The position numbers were made by a program, and so were the translations under genes. 64,000 nucleotides of DNA, from contig NZ_JAAOJA010000002.1 in assembly GCF_013184545.1 (NCBI RefSeq), positions 62,001 to 126,000 of the forward strand. The letters are read 5' to 3'. Shown here in pieces: positions 18,593 to 27,352 of this stretch. Numbering within the stretch: the stretch's first letter is position 1; every line of letters begins with the position of its first letter. The stretch comes from Pseudomonas tumuqii. GTDB taxonomy: Bacteria; Pseudomonadota; Gammaproteobacteria; Pseudomonadales; Pseudomonadaceae. The notes under the pieces were generated by a model, which worked only from the letters and a program-made list of their open reading frames with translations, did no database searches and was not told the origin of the DNA.

Positions 18593-19822
18593 TCAGTAGC
18601 TGTATTGCAGTTGCGCCCAGAACTTGTCGGTATCCACGGAGAACTCGTCGGCATCGTAGCTGGCGTATTTGACCAGGCCGACCAGACCCTTCACGCCGGG
18701 AATCGGATGGGCGTAGGACACATCGATTTCATCGCCGTACTGGCTGCTGCCCTGTTCGGCGCTGAAGTCGTGGTACCAGGCCGCCAGGCTGCCGCCGAGC
18801 AGGGGGGCAGTAAAGCCGACATAAGCGTCCTCGACGCCATCGGCCGGGGTCAGCAGGAAAATGTCGGCCCAGCCCTGGAAGGCGTGCTTGGTCGCCAATG
18901 GGGTCTGGAAGGCGCGGTTGCCCGGCCCTGCGTCGCCGCCGAGTACTTCGTAACCGGCCTTCAGCGCGATGCCCTTGAGCGTGTAGCCCAGCTCGCCGAG
19001 GTAGTAATCGCTGTCCAGTTCCAGCGGGTTGTCGGCGTAATCCTTCTGCTGGGCGTATTCCAGGGCATAGCTGAGCCCCGCGATGGCGCCATTGAGGCGT
19101 ACACCAGTGGTCTGGCTCGATTGACTGCCCAGCGCCAGGTTATCCAGGCCCAGGCGGTACTGGTAGGCGGTGGCGGTCAATTCGGGCATGACCACGTACT
19201 GGGCATTCAGCAGGTGGCTGTGGCCTTCGATATTGGCCGGGTTGGCGGCGGTATCGAAACGATTGTCGCCGGGGCCGAAGATGCTGTTGATGTTGTCGAT
19301 GTAGGCGTAGGTGAGGGTCAGGCCGTCCAGCGGTTTCAGTTGGCCGAGCACGCCGTCATAGGTCTGCTCGTTCTGCCGCCAGGCGACGCCGCCGATGAAG
19401 CGCTGGTTGTCCAGGTTGATGCGCTGGCGGCCGAGCACGGCGTTGCCCAGCGCATGGTCATAGCGCAGCAGGGCCTGGTTGACTTCGCTGCCGTCCGGGT
19501 CGGCGACCACCGAGTAGTCGCCCTGGCCGTTGCGCGTGCTGTTGTAGCTGGCGTCGCCGATGCGGCTGACGTTGTCGGCCTCGATCAGGGCGGAGAGGCC
19601 GTACCACTTGCCGCTCTGGAAGCCGACGCGGGTGCGCAGGGTCTGCGCGTTGGCGTTGTTCAGCGCGTTGTCCTGGTCGACGTGTTCGTAGCGGTAGCGC
19701 AGGTCGAGGATCGGCTTGCCTTCGGTGATCAGTGTGCTCAGCGGTTGGCTAGCGAAAGCGGCGTGACTGAAGGTGCTGCTGGCGATGGCCAGGGACAGGA
19801 GGGAGAGGGTTATCGGGCGCAT
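18593..19822 (-). CDS. alginate-export-like outer-membrane porin
   Basis: A 409-residue beta-barrel porin. The N terminus is a signal peptide of about 24 residues ending AAFAS. The rest alternates short aromatic strands and loops (for example LDLRYRYEHVDQDNA, GRQRINLDNQRFIGGV) and ends in QLQYSY, a C-terminal aromatic typical of outer-membrane barrels. The pattern matches the Alginate_exp-type family rather than OprD. AGGAAG precedes the ATG at 19822. A terminator-like hairpin lies in its 5' leader. The cargo is unknown; the PilJ_N protein downstream may report on the same solute. Confidence 0.82.
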   Translation of the reverse strand: MRPITLSLLSLAIASSTFSHAAFASQPLSTLITEGKPILDLRYRYEHVDQDNALNNANAQTLRTRVGFQSGKWYGLSALIEADNVSRIGDASYNSTRNGQGDYSVVADPDGSEVNQALLRYDHALGNAVLGRQRINLDNQRFIGGVAWRQNEQTYDGVLGQLKPLDGLTLTYAYIDNINSIFGPGDNRFDTAANPANIEGHSHLLNAQYVVMPELTATAYQYRLGLDNLALGSQSSQTTGVRLNGAIAGLSYALEYAQQKDYADNPLELDSDYYLGELGYTLKGIALKAGYEVLGGDAGPGNRAFQTPLATKHAFQGWADIFLLTPADGVEDAYVGFTAPLLGGSLAAWYHDFSAEQGSSQYGDEIDVSYAHPIPGVKGLVGLVKYASYDADEFSVDTDKFWAQLQYSY

Positions 19823-20165
19823 GGCATGCTTCCTATATGAGCCAAAATCGCAAAAAAAAACGTCACAGTGCCCGCGGCTCAAAGATGAGCGGGGTGCCGT
19901 GACGTCGTTGTCGGATGTGTGGCAGACACGCCGTTGTGCTGACCGAGGCTGGTCATAGCAGGTGGCGTGCCAGAATCTGCAAGTATCTGATTTGTTGAGA
20001 GTTAGTGGTTTTTTTAGAACCTTTCGCGATTGATCCGTGCACCGTGCTCGCTCGCGGCGCCTTGAGACAGTGCAGCTGTAATGCCTTTATTGCGGGCGAC
20101 TGTAGCGGGCGCAAGGCGGACGGACGCGGCATGCTCGCGCTTATCGCGACTCAGGAGTGCCACCC
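19823..20165. other. divergent intergenic region upstream of porin and phzF-like gene
   Basis: This 343-bp gap contains the leader hairpin at 19852-19904 and the two divergent promoters. The part from about 19990 to 20030 is AT-richer (a run with GTTTTTTTAG) and is the best place for core promoters. No further gene is seen. Confidence 0.5.
19852..19904 (-). terminator. terminator-like hairpin in the porin leader
   Basis: On the minus strand CGTCAC...GTGACG closes a longer stem (with CCCCGC/GCGGG inside) followed directly by nine T. It lies about 30 bases before the porin ATG, i.e. inside its leader, where it could attenuate transcription. There is no minus-strand gene upstream that would need a terminator here. 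Confidence 0.6.
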
Positions 20166-20984
20166 ATGCAACTCGACTTTCACCAGATCGATGCCTTCAC
20201 CAATCGCCCTTTCGCCGGTAACCCTGCCATGGTCTATCGCCTGGACCGCTGGCTCGGCGATGCGCTGATGCAGCAGATCGCCGCGGAGCACAATCTGGCG
20301 GAAAGCGCTTTTCTGGTGAAGGAAGGCGCCGCCTGGCATATCCGCTGGTTTACCCCGCTCGCCGAGGTGCCGTTGTGCGGGCATGCCACCCTGGCCAGTG
20401 CCCATGTGCTGTTCGAGTGCTATGCCGAGCCGGGTGAGACAATCGACTTCGTCTGCCAGTCCGGTGCGCTGCGGGTGAGTCGCGAGGCGGGCAGACTGGT
20501 GTTGGATTTTCCCGTACGTGCGATCGAGCGCTGGGACTCGCAGGGCGCGGTCGCGCGTGCTTTGGGCATGCAGCCCCAGGAGGTATGGGCGCTATATGGT
20601 CAGGAGGGAATTCAGGAGCTGTTGGCGGTATTGCCGAGCGAAGCGGCGGTGCGTGCGTTTCAAGCGAATCTGCCAGCCCTGGCCGAGTTGCCGGGTTTGG
20701 GGGTGTTGATTACGGCGCCCGGTGAACGGCACGATTTCGTCTCGCGCTACTTCGCCCCGGCAATCGGCATCAATGAAGACCCGGTCACCGGCTCGACCCA
20801 TTGCATGCTCACGCCCTACTGGGCCGAGCGTTTGGGCAAGACCGAACTGAGCGCCTACCAGTGCTCGGCCCGCGGCGGCGAGTTGCACTGCCGGTTGGAA
20901 GGCGAGCGAGTCAAGATCGCCGGTCAGGTGGTATTGGTGGCCAGCGGCCGGTTGTACTTGAGCGAGGATGTTGGGCTGGGCTAA
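20166..20984 (+). CDS. PhzF-family isomerase-like protein
   Basis: A 272-residue PhzF/diaminopimelate-epimerase-fold protein. The N-terminal run FHQIDAFTNRPFAGNPA, the catalytic Glu region AEHNLAESAFL, the repeated GHATLASAHVL and the C-terminal INEDPVTGSTHC motif are intact. CAGGAGTGCCACCC precedes the ATG at 20166. Family members catalyse isomerisations or remain unassigned, and no phenazine genes lie nearby. It is convergent with the orphan ABC ATPase gene. Confidence 0.88.
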   Translation: MQLDFHQIDAFTNRPFAGNPAMVYRLDRWLGDALMQQIAAEHNLAESAFLVKEGAAWHIRWFTPLAEVPLCGHATLASAHVLFECYAEPGETIDFVCQSGALRVSREAGRLVLDFPVRAIERWDSQGAVARALGMQPQEVWALYGQEGIQELLAVLPSEAAVRAFQANLPALAELPGLGVLITAPGERHDFVSRYFAPAIGINEDPVTGSTHCMLTPYWAERLGKTELSAYQCSARGGELHCRLEGERVKIAGQVVLVASGRLYLSEDVGLG

Positions 20985-21047
20985 ACGCCAGCGGCATTGG
21001 TGCGCACGGCCCAGGCGGCCCCGCACACCCTACGAGCGGCGCGCTAG

Positions 21048-22157
21048 CTAGCTGGCGCTGCTGTAGCGGCGCACGCCGGAATCGCCGAGGTTGATCTGGG
21101 CGGCGATGCTGCCGGGAGCGGGGAACACCACCAGGTGATCGGCCGCCACGCGGATGCCGACGTTCGTCCCGGGCTGGAGGTCGACATGGCTGGGGAACAG
21201 CGATTCCAGCAGGCTGCCGGTGGCCAGTTGCAGGCGATACAGGGTGGCGGCGCCGAGGAAGGTCTTGCCGGCAATCAGCGCTTTCAGCTCGCTGTCCGGG
21301 TCGTAGACGATGTCGTCCGGGCGCAGCAGCACATCCACCGCGCTGCCGCTCGCCCAGGTATAGGCGCGATTACCGCGAATCAGGCCCAGCTCGGTCTGCA
21401 CCGTGTCCGGGCTGAGCAACTGGCCGCGAATGAAGTAGCCTTGACCGATGAAGCTGGCGACGAAGGGAGTCAGTGGTTCGTGGTAGAGGTTGTACGGGGT
21501 GTCCCATTGCTGCAGCCGACCCTCATGAAAGACGCCGACATGATCGCTGACGGCGAAGGCTTCTTCCTGGTCATGGGTCACCAGAATCGCACTGGTGCCG
21601 CGGGCTTTGAGGATGTCGCGAACCTCATGACTCAAGCGTCGCCGCAACTCGCCATCGAGGTTGGAAAAGGGCTCATCAAGCAGCAGCAGGCGCGGTTCCG
21701 GGGCCAATGCGCGGGCCAGGGCCACACGCTGTTGCTGGCCGCCGGACAGTTCGTGGGGATAGCGCTTGCTCAGGTGGCCGAGTTTGACCAACTCCAGCAA
21801 CTCGGCGGTGATGTGTTCGCAGTTGGCCTGCTGGCGAATGCCGAAGGCAACGTTTTCCGCCACGCTCAGGTGCGGAAACAGCGCGTAGTCCTGGAACACC
21901 ATGCCGATCCGGCGCTTCTCCGGCGCCAGGGTAAAGCCGGCGCGGGAGATCACCTCGTCGGTCAGCTGGATCTCGCCTGCCACCACCGGTTCGAAACCGG
22001 CGATGGCGCGCAGGGTGGTGGTCTTGCCGCAGCCGGACGGCCCGAGCAGGCAGCCGATGTCGCCGGCGTTCAGGTGCAGGTTGAGGTCCTGCACCACCTT
22101 GTGCTCGTTGTAACCACAGCTCAGGTCGCGCAGGTTCAGCAGCAGGGGTTGGCTCAT
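21048..22157 (-). CDS. ABC transporter ATPase (FbpC/PotA-like), orphan
   Basis: A 369-residue ATP-binding subunit with Walker A ([15 protein letters not shown]), the ABC signature [15 protein letters not shown], Walker B ([12 protein letters not shown]) and the H-loop [10 protein letters not shown]-terminal TOBE-like domain follows (about residues 240-369), as in ferric-iron, molybdate, spermidine and sugar importers. Its ATG overlaps the argF stop by four bases, so it is translated with argF. No permease or binding-protein gene is nearby, and I recall the same argF-ATPase pair in P. aeruginosa, so its partner subunits must lie elsewhere or it serves several systems. Confidence 0.88.
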   Translation of the reverse strand: MSQPLLLNLRDLSCGYNEHKVVQDLNLHLNAGDIGCLLGPSGCGKTTTLRAIAGFEPVVAGEIQLTDEVISRAGFTLAPEKRRIGMVFQDYALFPHLSVAENVAFGIRQQANCEHITAELLELVKLGHLSKRYPHELSGGQQQRVALARALAPEPRLLLLDEPFSNLDGELRRRLSHEVRDILKARGTSAILVTHDQEEAFAVSDHVGVFHEGRLQQWDTPYNLYHEPLTPFVASFIGQGYFIRGQLLSPDTVQTELGLIRGNRAYTWASGSAVDVLLRPDDIVYDPDSELKALIAGKTFLGAATLYRLQLATGSLLESLFPSHVDLQPGTNVGIRVAADHLVVFPAPGSIAAQINLGDSGVRRYSSAS

Positions 22158-23074
22158 GCGTGGTGGTACGCCGGCTCGACCAGAAACTCGAGCAGGGCCT
22201 TTTGCACATGCAGGCGGTTTTCCGCTTGGTCCCAGGCCGCCGAGCGCGGGTCGTCGAGCAGATCCTCGCTGATTTCCTCGCCACGGTGGGCCGGCAGGCA
22301 GTGCAGGAACAGCACGTCGGTGGCGGCGGCATCGAGCAGGGCGCGGTTGACCTGATAGGGCGCGAACAGCTTGAGGCGCTCGGCGATTTCTTCCTCCTGG
22401 CCCATCGAGGCCCAGACATCGGTGCTCACCAGGTGCGCGCCCGCCACCGCCTCGCGCGGGTCGCGCAGGATCTGCACCCGATCACCGGCATTGGCCAGGA
22501 ATGCGGCGTTCGGCTCGTAGCCCTCGGGGCAGGCGATGCGCAGTTGGAAGTCGAATTGCTCGGCGGCTTCTATATAGGAGTTGCACATGTTGTTGCCATC
22601 GCCGATCCAGGTCACGGTCTTGCCTTTGATGCTGCCGCGCTGCTCGTGGAAGGTCTGCATGTCGGCCAACAGCTGGCAGGGATGCAGGTCGTCGGACAGG
22701 CCGTTGATCACCGGCACCCGCGAATTCGCCGCGAACTCGGTCAGGGTGCTGTGGGCAAAGGTGCGGATCATCACCGCATCGAGCATGCGCGACATGACGA
22801 TGGCGGCATCGCCGATCGGTTCGCCGCGGCCGAGTTGGGTGTCGCGTGGCGACAGGAAGATCGCCTGGCCACCCAGTTGGATCATGCCCGCCTCGAACGA
22901 CAGGCGAGTACGGGTCGACGCTTTCTCGAAAATCATCCCCAGCACGCGGTTCTTCAGCGGCTCGAACAGCACGCCTCGGTTGCGCAAGTCCTTCAGCTCC
23001 ATGCCGCGGCGGATCAGGCTCACCAGTTCTTGTGGTGTGCAGTCCTTCAGCGAGAGAAAGTGTCTTGCGCTCAT
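22154..23074 (-). CDS. argF: ornithine carbamoyltransferase, anabolic
   Basis: A 306-residue enzyme that joins carbamoyl phosphate to ornithine to give citrulline in arginine synthesis. The carbamoyl-phosphate motif [17 protein letters not shown] and the ornithine-site [10 protein letters not shown] are intact, and length fits the anabolic enzyme. Its stop overlaps the start of the ABC ATPase gene. ArgG, the next enzyme, lies 8 kb away in this window. Arginine repression by ArgR at the promoter is known for this gene in P. aeruginosa. Confidence 0.96.
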   Translation of the reverse strand: MSARHFLSLKDCTPQELVSLIRRGMELKDLRNRGVLFEPLKNRVLGMIFEKASTRTRLSFEAGMIQLGGQAIFLSPRDTQLGRGEPIGDAAIVMSRMLDAVMIRTFAHSTLTEFAANSRVPVINGLSDDLHPCQLLADMQTFHEQRGSIKGKTVTWIGDGNNMCNSYIEAAEQFDFQLRIACPEGYEPNAAFLANAGDRVQILRDPREAVAGAHLVSTDVWASMGQEEEIAERLKLFAPYQVNRALLDAAATDVLFLHCLPAHRGEEISEDLLDDPRSAAWDQAENRLHVQKALLEFLVEPAYHHA

Positions 23075-23388
23075 CGTTAACTACCTTTTGACAACAGGGC
23101 GCAGGTTCAAGGGCCGGATTTAACAGGGAAAACGGCAGAACCTACGGCTGGGAGCCGCACAGTGCGACGAAACGGGGAAGGCGCGATCTTATAAGGAAAT
23201 GCCGAGCAGGCGCAAATTGTCCAACCACTCATGCTTGCCAGCACGGCATCGCCGTCCTGCTCAATCGGCTGGCCTGATGCCCGCCGATTCATGAGACAAA
23301 CGCTACTGGCGGAGCCTGCCAGCAGGCGCCATAGTCTTGCTTTAACGACCCTTTGCGGTCGAATCGAACAAGAAAACGAGGCCCGGCC
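23075..23388. other. divergent intergenic region, argF / molybdopterin oxidoreductase
   Basis: A 314-bp gap between divergent genes. It contains the likely argF promoter (23188-23215) and a stretch of partial symmetry near 23340-23375 (CGACCCTTTGCGGTCG) in front of the oxidoreductase. No coding region is supported. Confidence 0.5.
23188..23215 (-). promoter_or_regulatory. candidate sigma-70 promoter of argF
   Basis: On the minus strand TTGCGC and TATAAG are 16 bases apart, a reasonable -35/-10 pair about 115 bases upstream of the argF start. TTTCGTCGCAC just downstream could belong to an ArgR site. Neither has been tested. Confidence 0.45.
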
Positions 23389-25497
23389 ATGACCAAAACC
23401 CTCCATCACCGTGCGTGCCACCTCTGTGAAGCGATCTGTGGCCTGACCATCGAGACCGAGTTGCAGGCTGACGGCTCGACCCAGATCCGCTCGATCAAGG
23501 GCGACGCCCAGGACAGCTTCAGTCGTGGCCATATCTGTCCCAAGGCGGTGGCCTTGCAGGACATCCAGAGCGACCCCGACCGTTTGCGCCAGCCGATGCG
23601 CCGGGTTGGCAGCGAGTGGCAGGCAATTGAATGGGCGGAGGCGTTCGAACTGGTTGCCAGCCGTCTCGCCGAGATTCAGGCGCGGCATGGCGCCAATGCC
23701 GTGGCCAGCTACCAAGGCAACCCCAGCGTGCACAACTATGGGCTGTTGACCCACAGCAACTATTTCCTCGGTCTGCTCAAGACCCGCAGCCGCTTCTCCG
23801 CCACCTCGGTGGATCAACTGCCCCATCACCTGGTCAGCCAGCAGATGTACGGCCACGGCTTCCTGCTGCCGATCTGCGATATCGACCACACCGACTTCAT
23901 GCTGATCCTCGGCGGCAATCCCCTGGCCTCCAATGGCAGCATCATGACGGTGCCGGACGTGGAGAAACGCCTGAAGGCGATCAAGGCGCGCGACGGCAAG
24001 GTGGTGGTGGTCGATCCGCGGCGCAGCGAAACCGCGGCGATTGCCGATCAGCACCTGTTCGTGCGCCCGGGTGAGGACGCCGCGCTGCTGTTCGGCCTGC
24101 TCAACACCCTGTTCGAAGAAGGTCTGACGCGCACCAGCCACCTGCCGGTCGCCGGCCTGGACGAAACGCGCCGAGCCATCGCCGGCTTCACCGCCGAGGC
24201 CATGAGCGAACGCTGTGGCGTGCCGGCGGCAACCATACGCCAGCTGGCCCGCGATTTCGCCGCCGCCGACAAGGCCGTGTGCTATGGCCGCATGGGGGTG
24301 TCCACCCAGGCCTTCGGCACGCTCTGCCATTGGCTGATCCAGCTGATCAACCTGGTCACCGGCAACCTCGACCGCGAAGGCGGGGCACTGTGCACCGAGG
24401 CGGCCATCGATTTGACCACCGGCAGTTCCGGCACTCACTTCGACCGCTGGCGCAGCCGCGTTTCCGGCCTGCCGGAATACGGCGGCGAACTGCCGGTCGC
24501 GGCCCTGGCCGAAGAGATGCTGACGCCGGGCGAGGGGCAGATTCGCGCCCTGGTTACCGTGGCCGGCAACCCGGTGCTCTCGACCCCCAACGGCCGCCAG
24601 CTGGAACAGGCGCTGGACGGGCTGGAGTTCATGCTCAGCATCGATACCTATATCAACGAGACCACCCGCTACGCCGACCTGATCCTGCCGCCCACCGGGC
24701 CGCTGGAGCATGATCACTACGACATGACCTTCAACAGCTTCGCCGTGCGCAACGTTGCCCGCTTCAACCTGCCGGTGCTGGAAAAGCCGGCCGGCACCCT
24801 GCACGACTGGGAAATTTTCGTCGGCCTGGCCAAGGCCTTCGCCGGCAAGCTCGGGGTCGAGCTGAAAGCGACCATGGCACCGGCTGAGATAATCGACATG
24901 GGCCTGCGCATGGGTCGCTATGGCGACAAGTCCGAGCATAAGTTGTCCGTGGCCAAACTGTTGGAACATCCCCATGGCATCGACCTGGGGGCGCTCAAGC
25001 CCAACCTGGCTGCGCGTTTACGCACCCCGGACCAGCAAGTCCAGGCCGCTCCGGCCTTGCTCTTGAGCGATCTGCCGCGCTTCGCCGCGCAGCCGCTGGC
25101 CAAGGCCGACGAGCTGCTGCTGATCGGTCGTCGCCATGTACGCAGCAACAACTCCTGGATGCACAACTACCATCGCCTGGTGAAGGGCAAGCCGCGCCAT
25201 CAACTGCTGATGAATCCGGCTGATCTGGACCAGCGCGGCTTGGCCGACGGCCAATTGGTCAGCGTGCGTTCGCGGATCGGCGCCATCGAAGTGGAAGTCG
25301 CCGCCAGCGACGAGATGATGCCCGGTGTAGTCAGTCTGCCCCACGGTTGGGGCCATGCACGCCCAGGCGTACAATTGACCATTGCCAGCGCGCAGCCCGG
25401 CGCCAGCGCCAACGACCTGACCGACGAGCGTCAGCTCGATGCCTTGTCCGGCAATGCCGCGCTCAATGGCGTGCCGGTTCAGGTGGCGGCGGCCTGA
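23389..25497 (+). CDS. molybdopterin-dependent oxidoreductase, orphan
   Basis: A 702-residue member of the DMSO-reductase superfamily. An N-terminal [4Fe-4S] motif Cys-x2-Cys-x3-Cys is visible in CHLCEAICG, with the fourth Cys in HICPKA, followed by a molybdopterin-binding body and the C-terminal molydopterin dinucleotide domain ending near VPVQVAAA. It resembles formate dehydrogenase H / assimilatory nitrate reductase-type catalytic subunits. The molybdenum ligand position cannot be assigned with confidence and there is no Cys or selenocysteine obvious at the expected site. No beta or membrane subunit is adjacent, so it is probably a soluble stand-alone enzyme of unknown substrate. Confidence 0.85.
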   Translation: MTKTLHHRACHLCEAICGLTIETELQADGSTQIRSIKGDAQDSFSRGHICPKAVALQDIQSDPDRLRQPMRRVGSEWQAIEWAEAFELVASRLAEIQARHGANAVASYQGNPSVHNYGLLTHSNYFLGLLKTRSRFSATSVDQLPHHLVSQQMYGHGFLLPICDIDHTDFMLILGGNPLASNGSIMTVPDVEKRLKAIKARDGKVVVVDPRRSETAAIADQHLFVRPGEDAALLFGLLNTLFEEGLTRTSHLPVAGLDETRRAIAGFTAEAMSERCGVPAATIRQLARDFAAADKAVCYGRMGVSTQAFGTLCHWLIQLINLVTGNLDREGGALCTEAAIDLTTGSSGTHFDRWRSRVSGLPEYGGELPVAALAEEMLTPGEGQIRALVTVAGNPVLSTPNGRQLEQALDGLEFMLSIDTYINETTRYADLILPPTGPLEHDHYDMTFNSFAVRNVARFNLPVLEKPAGTLHDWEIFVGLAKAFAGKLGVELKATMAPAEIIDMGLRMGRYGDKSEHKLSVAKLLEHPHGIDLGALKPNLAARLRTPDQQVQAAPALLLSDLPRFAAQPLAKADELLLIGRRHVRSNNSWMHNYHRLVKGKPRHQLLMNPADLDQRGLADGQLVSVRSRIGAIEVEVAASDEMMPGVVSLPHGWGHARPGVQLTIASAQPGASANDLTDERQLDALSGNAALNGVPVQVAAA

Positions 25498-25549
25498 GAG
25501 CGGTTGCCCGGATTGCATTCGGGCCAGGGGGCGACCAAGTCGCGCCAAG

Positions 25550-25572
25550 GCCGAGCATTACGCTCGGCTTTT
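25550..25572 (+). terminator. intrinsic terminator after molybdopterin oxidoreductase
   Basis: GCCGAGC / GCTCGGC with a 5-base loop is followed by TTTT. It separates the oxidoreductase from grxD. Confidence 0.75.
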
Positions 25573-25632
25573 CGCTACAATGCCGCCACCGTGCCGACCC
25601 GTGAGTCGGGAAGTTAAGTCCTGAGGTGCCCC

Positions 25633-25959
25633 ATGGATATCATCGAAACCATCAAAGAACAGATCGCCAACAACACCGTTCTGTTGTACATGAAAGGCTC
25701 GCCGAATGCCCCGCAGTGCGGCTTTTCCTCCAAAGCCGCACAAGCCGTGATGGCCTGTGGTGAAAAATTCGCCTATGTCGACATCCTGCAGAACCCGGAA
25801 ATCCGCGCCAATCTGCCGAAGTACGCCAACTGGCCGACCTTCCCGCAGCTCTGGGTTGGCGGTGAACTGGTTGGCGGCAGCGACATCGTGGCCGAGATGT
25901 TCGAGAAGGGTGAGCTGCAGACCCTGATCAAGAGCGCCATGCAGAAAACCGACGCCTGA
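25633..25959 (+). CDS. grxD: monothiol glutaredoxin, CGFS type
   Basis: A 108-residue monothiol glutaredoxin with the active-site CGFS (in APQCGFSSKAA) and the glutathione-binding WPTFPQLWVGGELVGGSD. These proteins bind and transfer [2Fe-2S] clusters together with BolA-type proteins and take part in iron homeostasis. The neighbours bfr and bfd, which handle iron storage and release, fit that role. It is closed downstream by a strong terminator. Confidence 0.96.
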   Translation: MDIIETIKEQIANNTVLLYMKGSPNAPQCGFSSKAAQAVMACGEKFAYVDILQNPEIRANLPKYANWPTFPQLWVGGELVGGSDIVAEMFEKGELQTLIKSAMQKTDA

Positions 25960-25974
25960 GTCGGCTTTTTGTTG

Positions 25975-26001
25975 AAAAACCCCGCTACGGCGGGGTTTTT
26001 T
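25975..26001 (+). terminator. intrinsic terminator after grxD
   Basis: AAAAACCCCGC / GCGGGGTTTTT with a TACG loop has T on the plus strand and matching A upstream, so it can stop transcripts in both directions between the convergent grxD and bfr. Confidence 0.9.
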
Positions 26002-26120
26002 CTGCGCGAGCGCATGGTTATGGCTGAGGCAAACAAACAAGCATCGCTGCGGTGCCAGGCCACGGCAAGCAGGTGCCTTGAGGGGGCGCTCGCAACACCA
26101 GACAACTGCTGCCGAGTCAA

Positions 26121-26146
26121 CAAAAACGGGAGCCTCTCGGCTCCCG
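26121..26146 (-). terminator. intrinsic terminator of bfr
   Basis: CGGGAGCC / GGCTCCCG with a TCTC loop is followed on the minus strand by TTTTTG. It lies about 20 bases after the bfr stop. Confidence 0.88.
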
Positions 26147-26167
26147 CTGAATCAGCGCGATAGGCCG

Positions 26168-26638
26168 TCAGTCGTCCATCTGCGACTGCAGGTAGTTCTG
26201 CAAACCGACGGCTTCGAGCAGGCTCAGCTGGGTTTCCAGCCAGTCGATATGGTCTTCTTCCGAGCAGAGGATTTCTTCCAGCAGTTCGCGGCTGGCGTAG
26301 TCGCCGATGCTCTCGCAGTAGGCAATCGCCGCCTTCAGGTCGATATGGGCCTTGTGCTCGATCTTCAGGTCGCACTCGAGCATTTCCTTGGTGTTTTCAC
26401 CGATCAGCAGTTTGCCGAGGTCTTGCACGTTCGGCAGGCCTTCGAGAAAGAGGATGCGCTTGATCAGCTTGTCCGCATGCTTCATCTCGTCGATGGATTC
26501 GTGGTACTCGTGCTCGCCGAGTTTCTTCAGGCCCCAGTCTTGGTACATCCGTGCGTGCAGGAAGTACTGGTTGATGGCGACCAACTCGTTACCGAGGATC
26601 TTGTTCAGATGCTGGATGACTTTCTTATCGCCTTTCAT
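26168..26638 (-). CDS. bfr: bacterioferritin
   Basis: A 156-residue haem-containing ferritin subunit that forms a 24-mer iron store. Ferroxidase ligands are present (Glu in [18 protein letters not shown], ExxH in [10 protein letters not shown], and EEDHIDWLE). The haem-ligand methionine is in SIDEMKHAD. It matches the P. aeruginosa BfrB type by length and neighbours. It lies next to bfd, whose product reduces and mobilises its iron; the 14-bp palindrome upstream may be a regulatory site. Confidence 0.96.
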   Translation of the reverse strand: MKGDKKVIQHLNKILGNELVAINQYFLHARMYQDWGLKKLGEHEYHESIDEMKHADKLIKRILFLEGLPNVQDLGKLLIGENTKEMLECDLKIEHKAHIDLKAAIAYCESIGDYASRELLEEILCSEEDHIDWLETQLSLLEAVGLQNYLQSQMDD

Positions 26639-26711
26639 GGTCTGAGCTGCCTTGCTGGGAAAGTAGACAGGGAATTTTGGGTCGGGTCATACCGTCTGTC
26701 AAATCTAAGTA

Positions 26712-26725
26712 GTTGAAATTTCAAC
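26712..26725. promoter_or_regulatory. perfect 14-bp palindrome upstream of bfr
   Basis: GTTGAAATTTCAAC is a perfect palindrome 74 bases upstream of the bfr ATG in an AT-rich stretch. It is positioned as an operator near the bfr promoter. It does not match a Fur box closely. Confidence 0.45.
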
Positions 26726-26791
26726 GGAAATAAATACTAGCAAGAACGATTTGCCTCCGTATCCAGAGCTAAACCCTTGAATTTCGGGTAT

Positions 26792-26821
26792 AAAAAACCG
26801 GACGCGAGGTCCGGTTTTTTT
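26792..26821 (-). terminator. intrinsic terminator of bfd, bidirectional
   Basis: AAAAAACCGGAC / GTCCGGTTTTTT with a 5-base loop lies just downstream of the bfd stop on the minus strand. Both sides carry T or A runs, so it works in either direction. Confidence 0.88.
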
Positions 26822-26832
26822 ACATCGCCTGA

Positions 26833-27051
26833 CTAGGCCGCGACGAAATTCGCTGGATAGGCCAGGGCGGCCTGACTGCTCTGCACTTCGCTGAGGGTGT
26901 CGCGAACCACTTGCTTGGCCAGGCAGGCACATTTGCCACATTGGCTGGCGACACCGAGGGTGGTGCGCACCTCACGGTAGCTGCAGCAACCTTCAAAGAT
27001 TGCGTCGCGGATCTGGTTGTCGGTGACACCTTCGCAGAGGCAGACGTACAT
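26833..27051 (-). CDS. bfd: bacterioferritin-associated ferredoxin
   Basis: A 72-residue [2Fe-2S] protein with the cluster cysteines in MYVCLCEG (Cys4, Cys6) and CGKCACLA (Cys38, Cys41). Bfd binds bacterioferritin and donates electrons that release stored iron. It is transcribed in the same direction as bfr but separated by a terminator, so the two are independently controlled. A Fur-like box overlaps its promoter region, fitting induction under low iron as known in P. aeruginosa. Confidence 0.95.
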   Translation of the reverse strand: MYVCLCEGVTDNQIRDAIFEGCCSYREVRTTLGVASQCGKCACLAKQVVRDTLSEVQSSQAALAYPANFVAA

Positions 27052-27352
27052 GGACTAAGACTCGTCGCAGGGCAGTGGTTGGTTGCGCTCGATACTAATG
27101 CTAATGAGAATGCTTGTCAAAGCTCTATTTCCGACTGACGTCTGCAGGCGAGTGCAGCAGACCAACGGTCGGGGTGGTGTGGGTTAACCGACCTGGTTCG
27201 ACGGTCGATAAAGCGATGGGTGAGGGGCGAGACCGAAAATCGCGGTGTATGATGGCCGGCCCCGGTGGTGCGGGCGTTGTCATCATGCTGTCGTCAGGCG
27301 GCTGCAAGGTTAGACCGGCGCGCACCTGACCCATGACTCAAGGAGATACTCA
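27052..27352. other. divergent intergenic region, bfd / peroxiredoxin
   Basis: This 301-bp gap carries the Fur-like box for bfd near its left side. The remainder is GC-rich with no further coding region. The peroxiredoxin start has AAGGAGATACTCA before it. Confidence 0.5.
27094..27112 (-). promoter_or_regulatory. Fur-like box upstream of bfd
   Basis: A 19-base stretch with three AATG-type repeats matches 12 of 19 positions of the Fur consensus (GATAATGATAATCATTATC). It lies 43 bases before the bfd start, overlapping the expected promoter. Fur control of bfd is established in P. aeruginosa. Confidence 0.6.
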
